64,000 nucleotides of DNA from Flavivirga rizhaonensis. Lineage in GTDB: Bacteria; Bacteroidota; Bacteroidia; Flavobacteriales; Flavobacteriaceae. Position numbers and translations under genes: made by a program. The notes under the pieces were generated by a model that made no database searches, was not told where the DNA came from, and was given only the letters and a program-made list of their open reading frames with translations. Location of the stretch: positions 1-64,000 of the forward strand of contig NZ_SRSO01000012.1 of assembly GCF_004791695.1 (NCBI RefSeq), given 5' to 3'. Below, in pieces: positions 47,211 through 57,083 of the stretch (position 1 is its first letter; every line of letters starts with the position of its first letter).

Positions 47211-49079
47211 TTATTCTTTTATGATTTTTCTATCAATAATATATCCCGTTTTGGTTCTGATTTTTATAAAATATATTCCCGAATTAAATTTTGACATATT
47301 TATCTGTAATTGATTATAATTTAAATCTTTTACATGGTAAACTGATTTACCTGTAATATCAGAAATAGTAATTTCGTTTAAACCATCTTTATTAATTATA
47401 TTTAAAGCACCTGTTGTTGGATTAGGAAAAACCAATAATCTATTCTCACTACTTTCCAAAATGTTTCCTTCAATACTATTAATTTTAGTTTTTGTGTTTT
47501 TAGAAGAACTGGGCGGAGGCAGGCAGTCTAAAGCTAAGTTACTATCTATACTTAAATCTATATAACCTCCAGTACTTGGGTGATAGTCTCCGCTTAAAAC
47601 CTCAATATTATTTCTTGCATTAAACTTTAGTTTTGAACCACCAGTAACATCGTTATTGGTCATTTTTATTTCATAGGGTGCAGTTTCTAATTTATAAAAC
47701 CAAGGACGGTACAGGATTCTATCTTTAACCTCTACTGTTCCAAAGGCATCTGCCATATCTTTTGCCATTTTCACAGCTTCATAAGCATCTAATTTTCCAG
47801 CCCCTAATTTTCCATAATACTGTATATTCTGGGGTAAATGGTCTATTTTAACAGCAGTTAATTTTAAAATAGTTTCTACTTCTTTGGGATCGATACAATA
47901 ATTTACATCAAACATTAGTGCAACAGTTCCAGATACCATAGGAGCAGCAAAAGAGGTACCATAATAATCCTGATTATATTGTCCATAAGGTCCTCCCCAT
48001 TCTCGATTAGCAACCAATACACCATAAGCAGGAGCCACAATATCAATAGAATCATTATGCTGATAGCTTCCTATTTGTCCATTCTTTAAATATGCATGTG
48101 AGTCTACAAAGGTCTCCGTAGACCCAGAAATGTAATTTTTATGTCCTACAGCTGAAACTGAAATGACATCTTTATACGACGCTGGTATATAATAATTAGT
48201 GGAATTACTACCTGAGTCTAAACCATTACCTGCCGCCGCCACTACCACAACGCCTCTGTCATTAATACCTTCATAAACAATTGGAGTTATCGATGGAGGG
48301 GAAAATGAACTCAATCCCCAACTTGCATTAACTACTTTGACACCTGCCATCTGAGAAAGAGCATCTAAACCATCACTACGTGATTTGGCAGCTGCATAAA
48401 TTTTAGCATAAAAACCTATAGCAGACATACCAATTCCATTATCTGTATTCGCTGATGCCATTGAAGATACATATGTACCATGATTAGCATTGTTAGTTCC
48501 AGTTGCATTAGGATTATTATTTCCATAAACCACCTCTATACGATTCAAAAGATCCTCATGATTAGTATTAAAATCATTATCTGCAATCCCTATAATTACA
48601 TTATTGGAGCCACCATTCGCAATATCTAAAAGATCCCAAGTTTCAGGAGCTCTTATATAATTTAATTCTTCCTGATCTATACCCGTATACCCTCCTGTTG
48701 TACCAAAATCGTTAGGTACATATAAAGTTTGAGCAGAAGCATCCTCAACTCTTGGATAAAATTGTTTAAATCTATCATATAATTGATTCATAAGCTTCAA
48801 ATCATTACATTCAATCAAATAAATATTTTGCAATGAGCTTTTGTTAGAATTATCAAATACTTTTTTACAATTATATATTTTATAAGAGTTTACAAGTTTA
48901 TCTAATTCTCTATTCTGGGTTTTAGAATATGTCATTCTTGCGCCACTCGCACTATGCGTCATAACTGGAATTTTATTTACATCGGGTATCTCAACATAAA
49001 AAGAAAAATTTTCTTGCCCAAAAGCAATACTACCTATTAAAAAGAATAAGGCTAAAAAAATATTATTATTTGTTTTCAT
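47211..49079 (-). CDS. S8 (subtilisin) peptidase with T9SS type A sorting domain
   Basis: 622 residues. The signal peptide is about 1-21 and the propeptide-like region follows to about 120. The catalytic triad is D167 (IIGIADND), H200 (NHGTYVSS) and S376 (GTSFAAPM), with AAAGNG near 281-286. The type IX sorting domain covers about 549-622 (LLVFPNPTTGALNI to IIDRKIIKE). It is a secreted or surface-bound protease. The start overlaps the stop of the coiled-coil protein gene by 14 bases, so the two are coupled. Both lie in the insertion between the FtsE-like gene and its ghost tail. Confidence 0.92.
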   Translation of the reverse strand: MKTNNNIFLALFFLIGSIAFGQENFSFYVEIPDVNKIPVMTHSASGARMTYSKTQNRELDKLVNSYKIYNCKKVFDNSNKSSLQNIYLIECNDLKLMNQLYDRFKQFYPRVEDASAQTLYVPNDFGTTGGYTGIDQEELNYIRAPETWDLLDIANGGSNNVIIGIADNDFNTNHEDLLNRIEVVYGNNNPNATGTNNANHGTYVSSMASANTDNGIGMSAIGFYAKIYAAAKSRSDGLDALSQMAGVKVVNASWGLSSFSPPSITPIVYEGINDRGVVVVAAAGNGLDSGSNSTNYYIPASYKDVISVSAVGHKNYISGSTETFVDSHAYLKNGQIGSYQHNDSIDIVAPAYGVLVANREWGGPYGQYNQDYYGTSFAAPMVSGTVALMFDVNYCIDPKEVETILKLTAVKIDHLPQNIQYYGKLGAGKLDAYEAVKMAKDMADAFGTVEVKDRILYRPWFYKLETAPYEIKMTNNDVTGGSKLKFNARNNIEVLSGDYHPSTGGYIDLSIDSNLALDCLPPPSSSKNTKTKINSIEGNILESSENRLLVFPNPTTGALNIINKDGLNEITISDITGKSVYHVKDLNYNQLQINMSKFNSGIYFIKIRTKTGYIIDRKIIKE

Positions 49080-49863
49080 AACTTAAATTTTTTTTGAGCA
49101 ACTCAACTTCCTTTTTAAGTTCAATAGTGTAAAGGGTCAACTCTTCAATTTTTTGTAGAAGTAACTTATTCATTTGCCCAAGTTCAATACCATTTTCTTC
49201 AACATCCTTAGCACTTGGAACATCTTTTAAATGTCCATTTTCATTAATGTAATTTTCGACTTCTTCTAGAGTTGGCAATTCATAATTAGATTCAAATACA
49301 AAGTCTGCCCAATTGGTATACACTTTTACTGACTCTGCTCTTACATGACCATTTACAGATAATTTATATTCTTTGTTTCCATCGGAAACGTCTATATAAG
49401 TTGTAGTGCCAATACCTATATTTCCTTTAAAATCAACATCATTATTAGCATCAATAGCTATGGCATAGCCATCATCAGAGACTTTCGCATCGTGTTCTAT
49501 TTTAAACTTAGAACCATCACTATTGTCAATACCTAAGGACCAATCTAGCGTTCCTGCTCCCATAGCCAACCTTATATCACCAGAGCCAGCTTGCCCCATA
49601 TACATACCTTCCCATGGGACACTTGTGTCTGTGAAAAGATATATATCACTCAGATTAAAAATAGCTGATTTTCCATTGGTATTAAATACAACATTTTTAT
49701 TATTAGGGTCTGCATCATTCCCACCTATGGATGGATTCCCTATAATAATTTTTCCATTGAGATCAACACCTCCATTTCCATTGGCAAGAACACCATTTTC
49801 GTCTGTAACTTGAGAATAAGAAAACATTGTGATTAAAAAACTTAACAAAAATATTTTTTTCAT
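49066..49863 (-). CDS. Exported tail-fibre-like protein with C-terminal coiled coil
   Basis: 265 residues. The signal peptide is about 1-17 (FLITMFSYSQ). A beta-rich repetitive body (NGGVDLNGKIIIG, NDVDFKGNIGIGTT) is followed by the conserved flavobacterial segment LPTLEEVENYINENGHLKDVPSA and a leucine-rich coiled coil at about 230-262. It resembles phage tail-fibre or chaperone-region proteins widely found in this class. No catalytic S74 dyad can be pointed to. It is translationally coupled to the T9SS subtilisin downstream. Confidence 0.75.
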   Translation of the reverse strand: MKKIFLLSFLITMFSYSQVTDENGVLANGNGGVDLNGKIIIGNPSIGGNDADPNNKNVVFNTNGKSAIFNLSDIYLFTDTSVPWEGMYMGQAGSGDIRLAMGAGTLDWSLGIDNSDGSKFKIEHDAKVSDDGYAIAIDANNDVDFKGNIGIGTTTYIDVSDGNKEYKLSVNGHVRAESVKVYTNWADFVFESNYELPTLEEVENYINENGHLKDVPSAKDVEENGIELGQMNKLLLQKIEELTLYTIELKKEVELLKKNLSYENK

Positions 49864-50080
49864 GATAGATTATATTAAAAATTAATAAATCTAAAATTAA
49901 GTGATTAGTATTTTATTGTAAGATAAAAATCATTATTTTAAGAACTAATCTTACTTTTTTTCAAATCCTGCTGTGGAAAACCCATAATTTTGTATATTTT
50001 AATACTACCTTTCAGTTCAAAAAAGTAACTTACATTGTTATTCAAATAATTCCTTTAGTTTTGGGTAAAATTTTCAGTAA
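49864..50080. other. Intergenic region of the insertion, upstream of the ghost tail
   Basis: About 220 bp of A/T-rich DNA containing the promoter region of the exported coiled-coil protein. No RNA gene or repeat is recognised. It ends at the FtsE ghost at 50081-50167. Confidence 0.4.
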
Positions 50081-50167
50081 ATGAATAATCTATTTTTCTG
50101 TATAACTAACCAAACATTAAAATGTGATGAAAATCAGGTTTATGAGGTAGTGCAGCGTAAAAATTAA
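50081..50167 (+). pseudogene. Ghost of the FtsE-like gene 3' end
   Basis: Codons at about 50108-50167 read QTLKCDENQVYEVVQRKN and a stop, against KTLKCDENAVYEVVQRKG at the end of the FtsE-like gene (47122-47179). Most differences are silent. The frame is open from an ATG at 50081, but residues before QTLKC do not resemble FtsE. The stop is two bases before the glycosyltransferase start, so this was probably the original FtsE-glycosyltransferase junction. Confidence 0.8.
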
Positions 50168-50169
50168 TC

Positions 50170-51063
50170 ATGCTTTCAATATTAATACCAACATATAATT
50201 ATAATATTACCAATCTTGTTTATACTCTTCATAAACAAGCAACTCAAGCTAAAATTGAGTTTGAGATAATTTGTTTGGATGATAAATCAAATGAAAATAT
50301 TTTTAAGACCAACATAGTGGTTAATAAACTTCCTAATGTTGTATATAAAGAATCAGAGGCAAATAATGGTATTGCAATAACCAGACAGCATTTATGTGAT
50401 TTTGCAAAATATGAATGGATTTTACTTATTGATGCTGATATGGAATTAAAGGACGACACATTCATTGTTAATTATTTAAATGCCTTAAATTCAGGATTCA
50501 ATGTTATTTTTGGAGGTATAAATTATAAAAACAAGAAACCTCATAAAAGCAGCTTACTCAGATGGAAATATGGTAAACAATATGAAGAAGTTACCGCTAA
50601 AAGACGTAACACAAAACCCTACAAGATAACTTCTGCAGCGAACATACTGATCAAAAAAAAACTATACAAATATTTTACTCTAGATTCTATCGGAAACTCA
50701 TATGGGATGGATATTTTTTTTGGACCTCAATTGAAATTAAATAACATTCCCGTATTACACATAAATAATGGCGTTTATCATTTAGGATTAGAAAATAGTA
50801 TCACATATTTAAATAAAACAGAATTTGCAGTAAATACATTACTAAATCTTGATTCTGAAAACAAAATTGAAATACATGAAAATGATTTACTTGCTAAGTT
50901 TACATTGCTAAAAAACACAAAATTAAACTTTTTACTTGCTTTTATTTTTAAGATATTTAAAAAACCTATAAAGAAAAACCTCCAAAGTAACTACCCCATA
51001 ATAATATTGCTTCAACTTTATAAGATTTCTTATATGTGCTATTCTGATTTAAAGAATAAATAA
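50170..51063 (+). CDS. Family 2 glycosyltransferase
   Basis: 297 residues. The GT-A fold begins MLSILIPTYNYN, with CLDDKSNEN near 35-43 and the metal-binding DAD at residues 88-90 (LLIDADME). A hydrophobic tail near 250-275 may touch the membrane. It transfers a sugar from a nucleotide donor; the linkage is unknown. Two bases after the FtsE ghost stop, so it was formerly coupled to that gene. It is the first gene of the polysaccharide locus. Confidence 0.88.
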   Translation: MLSILIPTYNYNITNLVYTLHKQATQAKIEFEIICLDDKSNENIFKTNIVVNKLPNVVYKESEANNGIAITRQHLCDFAKYEWILLIDADMELKDDTFIVNYLNALNSGFNVIFGGINYKNKKPHKSSLLRWKYGKQYEEVTAKRRNTKPYKITSAANILIKKKLYKYFTLDSIGNSYGMDIFFGPQLKLNNIPVLHINNGVYHLGLENSITYLNKTEFAVNTLLNLDSENKIEIHENDLLAKFTLLKNTKLNFLLAFIFKIFKKPIKKNLQSNYPIIILLQLYKISYMCYSDLKNK

Positions 51064-51085
51064 CAGAATTGTTTTTATTTCCAAA

Positions 51086-52165
51086 CTATATTGATTGAAA
51101 TAATTCATGCCATACCCTCATAATTTCAGTTAATTTGTAGGCTTTCATACTTTCTTTCGCTGCTTTTGAAATTCTTTTCATCTCATTTTTATTTTCAATC
51201 AGCATAATTAATTTATTTGCATAGTTTTCAAAATTATCTTTTTGAATTAGAAACCCATTTTCCTTATCATGAATATAACTTTTAGGCCCTAAAGTATTTT
51301 CAAAAGCAATCACAGGTAAGCCACACGACATCGCTTCTGTTACGGCTAACCCAAACGGTTCGTATCTAGATGTATTTACTAATATAGAGGCTCCTAAATA
51401 AATACTTTTTATATCCTTTACAGGCTTAAAGAATTGTACTTTAGTTGTAATATTTAGCTTTTGGGAAAGCCTTATTAAATCGTCATGAGCCCCTTCCCCG
51501 TATATGTTTAAAACCCAATCTGGATGTTTTTTAGAAACTAGACTCCATATTTTAATTAATTTATCGTAACCTTTTTGATAAGAGAATCTTCCAACCGCAA
51601 TAACCACCTTGTTTTCTAAAGAACTACTCGTATCATTTGTTTTGAAACCTATAGGATTAGGAATAACCTTAAAATTCTTAATGTTTCTATTTTTATTTGT
51701 ATGTTGGTATACAATTATCCACTTATACCTACTTACTCCTAAAGAAAAAAAGAAAAATGATAGTTTGAGTTTTAAATTTCCTTTTAAGCTAGGTTCTTTT
51801 GCATTTTTACTATTATGGTTTTCATAAACTAGCGGTATTCTATTTTTTAAGAAAAAAGGCAATAGAGAACCTTTTAATCCATTATCACAATTAATAATAA
51901 TATCTGGATTAATAGTTTCTATTTTTTTATTAAGCTTAGTTCTATATCCAAATAAACCTTGTAATCTTTGATCTTTTCTATCTAAATCATGAATTTGAAT
52001 CTTTTTATGAAAAGGAAAAAATAAATTATTGGAATCGCCATTGGTATTAATCATATGAATTTCATAAGAAAACATTTCTACTAAATAATTTAATTTTACA
52101 GAAAGCACTCTTGCTACACCACCCGAAGTATTTAAATTAGTTGCTATATAAAGTAGTCTTAACAC
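51086..52165 (-). CDS. Family 4 glycosyltransferase
   Basis: 359 residues of GT-B fold. The acceptor-side start is LLYIATNLNTSGGVARVL, and the C-terminal donor site is EPFGLAVTEAMSCGLPVIAFE, with the E-x7-E motif of retaining GT4 enzymes. GTG start. It overlaps the stop of the upstream GT4 gene by 7 bases, so they form one operon. The donor sugar cannot be told. Confidence 0.9.
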   Translation of the reverse strand: MLRLLYIATNLNTSGGVARVLSVKLNYLVEMFSYEIHMINTNGDSNNLFFPFHKKIQIHDLDRKDQRLQGLFGYRTKLNKKIETINPDIIINCDNGLKGSLLPFFLKNRIPLVYENHNSKNAKEPSLKGNLKLKLSFFFFSLGVSRYKWIIVYQHTNKNRNIKNFKVIPNPIGFKTNDTSSSLENKVVIAVGRFSYQKGYDKLIKIWSLVSKKHPDWVLNIYGEGAHDDLIRLSQKLNITTKVQFFKPVKDIKSIYLGASILVNTSRYEPFGLAVTEAMSCGLPVIAFENTLGPKSYIHDKENGFLIQKDNFENYANKLIMLIENKNEMKRISKAAKESMKAYKLTEIMRVWHELFQSI

Positions 52166-53256
52166 GTTTTATCAATATTCATTAATTCTAACCATTGTTT
52201 CCCTATTGCTTCTAATGAAAAGCTCTCAACACTAGACAAAGTTTTAGATTTGCACTGTTTATACAATTCTTTATCTTGTATAAATAAATTCATAGCATCT
52301 GTTAAACTATTAATATTCTGATCTTCAACTAACAATCCATTTTCTTTATCAATAATAATTTCACTTGGTCCAGTTTTGCAATTAAACGATACTACTGGTG
52401 TCTCACATGCCAAAGCTTCTAACATTACCATAGGCATACCTTCATGCAAACTTGATAAGACAAAAAACTTTGCTCTTTTTATATACTTATATGGGTTATT
52501 TTTAAAACCTAATAAATGAACTAAGTTGGCAACTCCATTTTGCTGAGCTATATTAATTAAAGCTTTTCTTCTAGAACCGTCTCCAAGAATAACTAAAGCA
52601 ACATTTTCACTAGGAAGTATCGATTTAGAATAAGCATATATAAGCTTATCAAATTGCTTAACATTTGTGTCATATTGTCCTACACCAATCATATATTCAA
52701 ACTCTAAAGAAATTTCGGTAGCTGCTTTTTCTCTTACTTCTTGAATATCTATAGGATTGTAAATAGTTATAACATTATTTAAACCATGCTTTTTTTCAAT
52801 CATTCTTTGCATGTCATGTGTGATAGAGACCATTTTAAAAGAATTCGCATACATCATTTTGGTTAAAAATGTTTGATCTGGCATATAACTATTTAGTTTA
52901 GCACTATGCACCGTAAAAATAGTCTTAGCGTTATATACAAATTTAGCAACTAATAATTCTTGAATAGGCTTGATACGAAATCTAAAATCGATTATAAAAT
53001 CAAATTTATGCTCTTTTAAATATTTTTTTAAAGCTACTAAACGCTTAATTTTATTAAAAACGCCATTAGTTTTATTCTTTAGTTTTCCTAAGTTTACTAC
53101 AGTTCCAGAATAAGGATACCCAATATCATCAAGTACTATAATATTATGAACATCCAAACCCTTTTCATGAAAAAAAACAGATAAAATAGCGGCAACTCGT
53201 TCAGCTCCTCCTCTATTTAATCTATACCCTACTAAAGCTATCTTTTTTTTACTCAA
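52159..53256 (-). CDS. Family 4 glycosyltransferase
   Basis: 365 residues. The start GYRLNRGGAERVAAIL is typical of GT4, and the donor site reads EGMPMVMLEALACETPVVSF followed by GPSEII. TTG start; no ATG is available in frame. It is upstream of, and coupled to, the other GT4 gene and divergent from the GT2 gene at 53367. Confidence 0.9.
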   Translation of the reverse strand: MSKKKIALVGYRLNRGGAERVAAILSVFFHEKGLDVHNIIVLDDIGYPYSGTVVNLGKLKNKTNGVFNKIKRLVALKKYLKEHKFDFIIDFRFRIKPIQELLVAKFVYNAKTIFTVHSAKLNSYMPDQTFLTKMMYANSFKMVSITHDMQRMIEKKHGLNNVITIYNPIDIQEVREKAATEISLEFEYMIGVGQYDTNVKQFDKLIYAYSKSILPSENVALVILGDGSRRKALINIAQQNGVANLVHLLGFKNNPYKYIKRAKFFVLSSLHEGMPMVMLEALACETPVVSFNCKTGPSEIIIDKENGLLVEDQNINSLTDAMNLFIQDKELYKQCKSKTLSSVESFSLEAIGKQWLELMNIDKTC

Positions 53257-53313
53257 TGTACTTTCTTATAAGAATTATCAAAAATAACTGTTTATTTTTA
53301 TTAACTTAAAATA

Positions 53314-53342
53314 TTGTTTATTAAATATAAAAATTACATTTA
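53314..53342 (+). promoter_or_regulatory. Promoter of the GT2 gene at 53367
   Basis: TTG (53314-53316), 18 bases, then TACATTTA (53335-53342), one mismatch from TAnnTTTG, giving a leader of about 18 nt. Confidence 0.5.
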
Positions 53343-53366
53343 TGGCCATATAATATAACCCTGTAT

Positions 53367-54296
53367 ATGATTCTTTTATCTGTTCATATTTTAACATACA
53401 ATAGTGAAAAGTATATTGAAAAAACACTACTATCTATAATAAAACAAAAAGTCGATTTTGATTATGAAATCGTTATTGGGGATGATCTTTCTACAGATAA
53501 AACCTTAGATGTTATTAATCGGTATAAATCAATTTATCCAGAACTTCTCAATATAAAACGCAATGAATCACAACTTGGCATTTTAAAAAACTTTAAAATG
53601 ACACTAGATAGATGTAAAGGACAATATGTTTTTGATATTGCGGGGGACGACCTACTAAAGCATGAGTATGCGCTTCAAAAAATGGTCAATGCTTTTAAGA
53701 AAGATCCTAATTTAGGGTTTATAGATTGTGGTTTCGACAGATTAAATGATAAGAATAATAACATAAGCCCTTTTAAAAACAAAAAAATAATCAATGCTTC
53801 GAAAAAGGCATACACACAAGCTGTTTTATTAGGAAAAATAATACCCGTAGGCATTTGCTACAATAGAGAGCGTCTTAGTCAACACGTTAATTTTAATACT
53901 TATATAGACATGAATTTAACAATTGAGGATTACCCAATTCTTGTTGATATGATCATGCATACAAAATTTCATAGAATTAATGAGTCTTTAGTTATTTATC
54001 GAGTTCATGACGATTCGTATTCGCACAAAAAGACTTTTGAAAATCATTTTTTTCTAAACAACCAAATGAGGTCTCTATTTAACTATTTCTCAAATAAGTA
54101 TAGCTTTCCAGAAGATATTATAGAGAAATTCCATACCAATTCTTATAAAGAGCTTCTATTTTTTGCAGCCTATTTTGAAAAAAAAGAACTAGGAAAAGAT
54201 ACATTCAAAAAGCTAAAATCAAAAAGTATAAAAGATTGGATACACTATTGGGCTAGTCAAAGTAAACTTTTTCGAAAGTTAGTCTCAATAGTTTAA
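53367..54296 (+). CDS. Family 2 glycosyltransferase
   Basis: 309 residues. HILTYNSEKYIEKTLLSII starts the GT-A domain, IGDDLSTDKT lies at 38-47, and the acidic metal motif is IAGDD (91-95). The second half is helical, ending in a basic tail. It is a lone plus-strand gene in the cluster; its end overlaps the FdtA-like gene end by 4 bases, convergently. Confidence 0.9.
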   Translation: MILLSVHILTYNSEKYIEKTLLSIIKQKVDFDYEIVIGDDLSTDKTLDVINRYKSIYPELLNIKRNESQLGILKNFKMTLDRCKGQYVFDIAGDDLLKHEYALQKMVNAFKKDPNLGFIDCGFDRLNDKNNNISPFKNKKIINASKKAYTQAVLLGKIIPVGICYNRERLSQHVNFNTYIDMNLTIEDYPILVDMIMHTKFHRINESLVIYRVHDDSYSHKKTFENHFFLNNQMRSLFNYFSNKYSFPEDIIEKFHTNSYKELLFFAAYFEKKELGKDTFKKLKSKSIKDWIHYWASQSKLFRKLVSIV

Positions 54297-54700
54297 AAAT
54301 TATAATCAAGATATTCTTGAAAGTCCTCAATATAATCGTCAGCCTTATATACATCGGAAGCCACTACTAAACATACTGCTCCAGATGAAAAATTTTCCAA
54401 CTCACGCCAAATGCCTGGTGTTATTAATAGACCTTTAGATGGATTATTTAGAGTTATTCTACTTTCGTTTTTACCATCTTTAACAATAACATCAAAACTC
54501 CCACTTAAGGCTATTAAGAACTGACTAAGTTCTTTATGTGCATGCCCTCCTCTATTTGAGCCACTTGGCACATCAAAGAGGTAATAAACTCTTTCCATCT
54601 TAAAGGGAATCACTTCTTTTTCTATAACAGCAAGATTACCTCTAGGGTCAGTAATTTTGGGAATATTTAAAGTCTTTAAATCTTTAATCTGTGCTTTCAT
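54293..54700 (-). CDS. fdtA: Sugar 3,4-ketoisomerase, FdtA/WxcM-like cupin
   Basis: 135 residues, single cupin domain (DPRGNLAVIEKEVIPFKMERVYYLF, GSNRGGHAHKELSQFLIAL, GLLITPGIWREL). It isomerises a dTDP-4-keto-6-deoxy-hexose to the 3-keto sugar, the step before FdtB-type transamination in 3-amino-3,6-dideoxyhexose synthesis. The ATG at 54700 is preferred over the preceding TTG. The gene overlaps the flippase gene end by about 17 bases, and fdtB-like lies one gene further upstream. Confidence 0.88.
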   Translation of the reverse strand: MKAQIKDLKTLNIPKITDPRGNLAVIEKEVIPFKMERVYYLFDVPSGSNRGGHAHKELSQFLIALSGSFDVIVKDGKNESRITLNNPSKGLLITPGIWRELENFSSGAVCLVVASDVYKADDYIEDFQEYLDYNF

Positions 54701-55982
54701 CAATACTCTTATGTTTTTTAAAAATTTTTGACACTAATAATAATACAATTATTAAATATATTAAATAACGTAAAAAATGAGCAAAAACAATGCCCTCAAC
54801 TCCCATTTTTTCAACAAAATATACACCTAATACATACAACAAAATATAAGAAATAACTTCGGTTACTATAAAAAGTTTCCATAATTTCTGAGCAATAAAT
54901 TGATAGGCTATAACAACTGCTATAATTTTAACAATGTCGCCTAACAATTGCCATTTAAATAAGTCCCCCATCGGTAAGAATTCTTCTGAAAATAAAAGTC
55001 TGATTAAATGTTCTCTAAAACAATATAATATAATAAACATAAACCCAAATAATGGGAGTATTAATTTATATATTCTTTTTAATTCTATTAAAAAGACCTT
55101 CAAACTGTTCATTTTGGCATACTTCGGCAATATATATAAAGAGTAAACACCTGTCATAAATGACAAGTAATAGTTAGATAAACCCGACATAGAAGTCCAA
55201 TAACCAGCTTCTTCGACAGATAGGTGATTAATTAAGTAGTTTCTGAGTTGAAGGTCTACAATATTACTAAAAAATACAGCTGCACAAGACATAATAATAA
55301 ATGCGAAGAGTGCATTCTTATAAAATGCATAAAACCTTATTTTTAAATTGGTAAACAATAACAAACTGTTTCTTGCAAAAAACAATAGGGTTAGCAATTG
55401 AGCTATAGGTGTAAAAGTTATCGCCAATAAAACCCCAGAAATCTTATAAAACGACACTGTGAATATTATAACAATTGTAACAATGGTATATGTAGAAAAG
55501 GTGACTATGGTAGCCTTTTTATAATTTGATTTCCCGTTTATTATAGCAAGGCATAAATTATAGACCGCCGTAAAAGGCATGGTCAACGCCAGAATTACAA
55601 AAAGATAATCGTATTGTTCAGTTTTAAAAAGAAATTGACTCCAATAAGAAGCCCAAAAAAACAATATAAAACAGACAATAATACTTCCTACAATACTATA
55701 TGCTAAGGAGGTAGCATATAATTTTTTAAGCTCCACATCATCATTTTTAAATTGTGATTGATATTTTAGTACTCCTTGATCAATCCCAACGGTGGAACCA
55801 AGACCGAATAATGCCAAGGCATTTCTTAAATTACCAACCAAAGCAAGTCCATTGGGTCCTAAATAAATAGCTATAAGTTTTTGAGACACTAGTCCTAAAA
55901 GTGATCTTAACAGGACACCAATAGAATTTACCGAAAAAAGTTTAAGTAAGAATATATTTTTATGTTCTTTAAGCGATCTCAA
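54684..55982 (-). CDS. O-antigen/ECA-type flippase (WzxE-like)
   Basis: 432 residues with about 12 TM helices of the MATE/MOP polysaccharide flippase superfamily. IAIYLGPNGLALVGNLRN and WQLLGDIVKIIAVVIAYQF are typical of WzxE-like proteins found with fdtA and fdtB. It flips undecaprenyl-linked repeat units to the periplasm. The TTG start abuts the fdtB-like stop codon. A paralogue lies at 62322-63626. Confidence 0.88.
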   Translation of the reverse strand: MRSLKEHKNIFLLKLFSVNSIGVLLRSLLGLVSQKLIAIYLGPNGLALVGNLRNALALFGLGSTVGIDQGVLKYQSQFKNDDVELKKLYATSLAYSIVGSIIVCFILFFWASYWSQFLFKTEQYDYLFVILALTMPFTAVYNLCLAIINGKSNYKKATIVTFSTYTIVTIVIIFTVSFYKISGVLLAITFTPIAQLLTLLFFARNSLLLFTNLKIRFYAFYKNALFAFIIMSCAAVFFSNIVDLQLRNYLINHLSVEEAGYWTSMSGLSNYYLSFMTGVYSLYILPKYAKMNSLKVFLIELKRIYKLILPLFGFMFIILYCFREHLIRLLFSEEFLPMGDLFKWQLLGDIVKIIAVVIAYQFIAQKLWKLFIVTEVISYILLYVLGVYFVEKMGVEGIVFAHFLRYLIYLIIVLLLVSKIFKKHKSIDESTD

Positions 55983-57083
55983 TTAAAAAGAATTAATTAA
56001 AGTACTTATCTTAAAAATTTCTTCTTCTTTTAAACCAGAATGTAAGGGGAGGCTCAATATTTCTTTATGAAGCTGTTCTGTGACTGGTAATTTATAATCC
56101 ATCAATTCTTTATAAGCCGATTGCTTGTGTACGGCTATCGGGTAATGAATTAACGTTTCTACGCCATTTTTGTACAAATAATCCTTAAGCTGATCTCTTT
56201 TTTTACTTCTAATAACAAAAATATGAAAAACATGCTGATTCATATTCTCAAAAAATGGCAGCAAAACATTATCCGAATCGATATTGTCAAGATAGTATTT
56301 GGCAATTTCTCTTCTTTTATTATTGTCGAAATCTAAATGTTTCAATTTTATTCTTAAAAAAGCAGCCTGTAACTCATCTAACCGACAATTAGATCCTTTT
56401 AAATCGTACTTATATGTAGATATTCTTCCATAATTTCTTAATTTAAAAATAACTTCAGCTAATGCTTTATTATTAGTAGTTATAGCTCCTGCATCTCCTA
56501 AAGCGCCTAAGTTTTTAGTAGGATAAAAACTAAAAGCTGCTGCATTAGAAAGGTTTCCAGCAAAACGACCATCAGAATACACAGCACCGTGTGCTTGAGC
56601 AGCATCTTCAACAAGCAATAAATTATATTTTCTAGAAATACGTTCTAACTCTTTAACATCATACAATTGCCCATACAAGTGCACCCCTAAAACTGCTTTT
56701 GTTTTAGTATTTATAGAAGCTTTTATTTTTGACATATCTATATTATATGTTTTAGAACATGGTTCTATCAAAACAGGTTTTAGACCTGTATTATTAATTG
56801 CTAAAATAGACGCTATATAAGTATTTGCAGGCACTAGAACCTCATCTCCAATTGATAGTAGTCCCATTTCTTTATATCCTTCAAAAATTAATTGCAATGC
56901 ATCAAGACCACTACTTACCCCTATACAATATTTTGTACCACAATATGAAGAAAATTCATTTTCAAACTTAGAAACCTGTTCCCCTAAGATATAATGTCCT
57001 GAGTTTAAAAAACCTTCAAAAGCCCTTTTCAATTCGACTTCATGATTTTTATTAACTAATTTTAAATCTAAAAATTTGATCAT
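55983..57083 (-). CDS. fdtB: DegT/DnrJ/EryC1 aminotransferase, FdtB-like
   Basis: 366 residues, PLP-dependent. The Schiff-base lysine is K190 (FYPTKNLGALGDAG) and the PLP-ring aspartate is D160 (VEDAAQAHGA). The N-terminal FLDLKLVNKN and the C-terminal FRYPVAVH-like segment (HYPIAVHKQ) match the sugar 3- or 4-aminotransferase group. Beside the FdtA-like isomerase, its likely product is a dTDP-3-amino-3,6-dideoxyhexose. Its ATG overlaps the stop of the FemAB-like gene (ATGA). Confidence 0.9.
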   Translation of the reverse strand: MIKFLDLKLVNKNHEVELKRAFEGFLNSGHYILGEQVSKFENEFSSYCGTKYCIGVSSGLDALQLIFEGYKEMGLLSIGDEVLVPANTYIASILAINNTGLKPVLIEPCSKTYNIDMSKIKASINTKTKAVLGVHLYGQLYDVKELERISRKYNLLLVEDAAQAHGAVYSDGRFAGNLSNAAAFSFYPTKNLGALGDAGAITTNNKALAEVIFKLRNYGRISTYKYDLKGSNCRLDELQAAFLRIKLKHLDFDNNKRREIAKYYLDNIDSDNVLLPFFENMNQHVFHIFVIRSKKRDQLKDYLYKNGVETLIHYPIAVHKQSAYKELMDYKLPVTEQLHKEILSLPLHSGLKEEEIFKISTLINSF

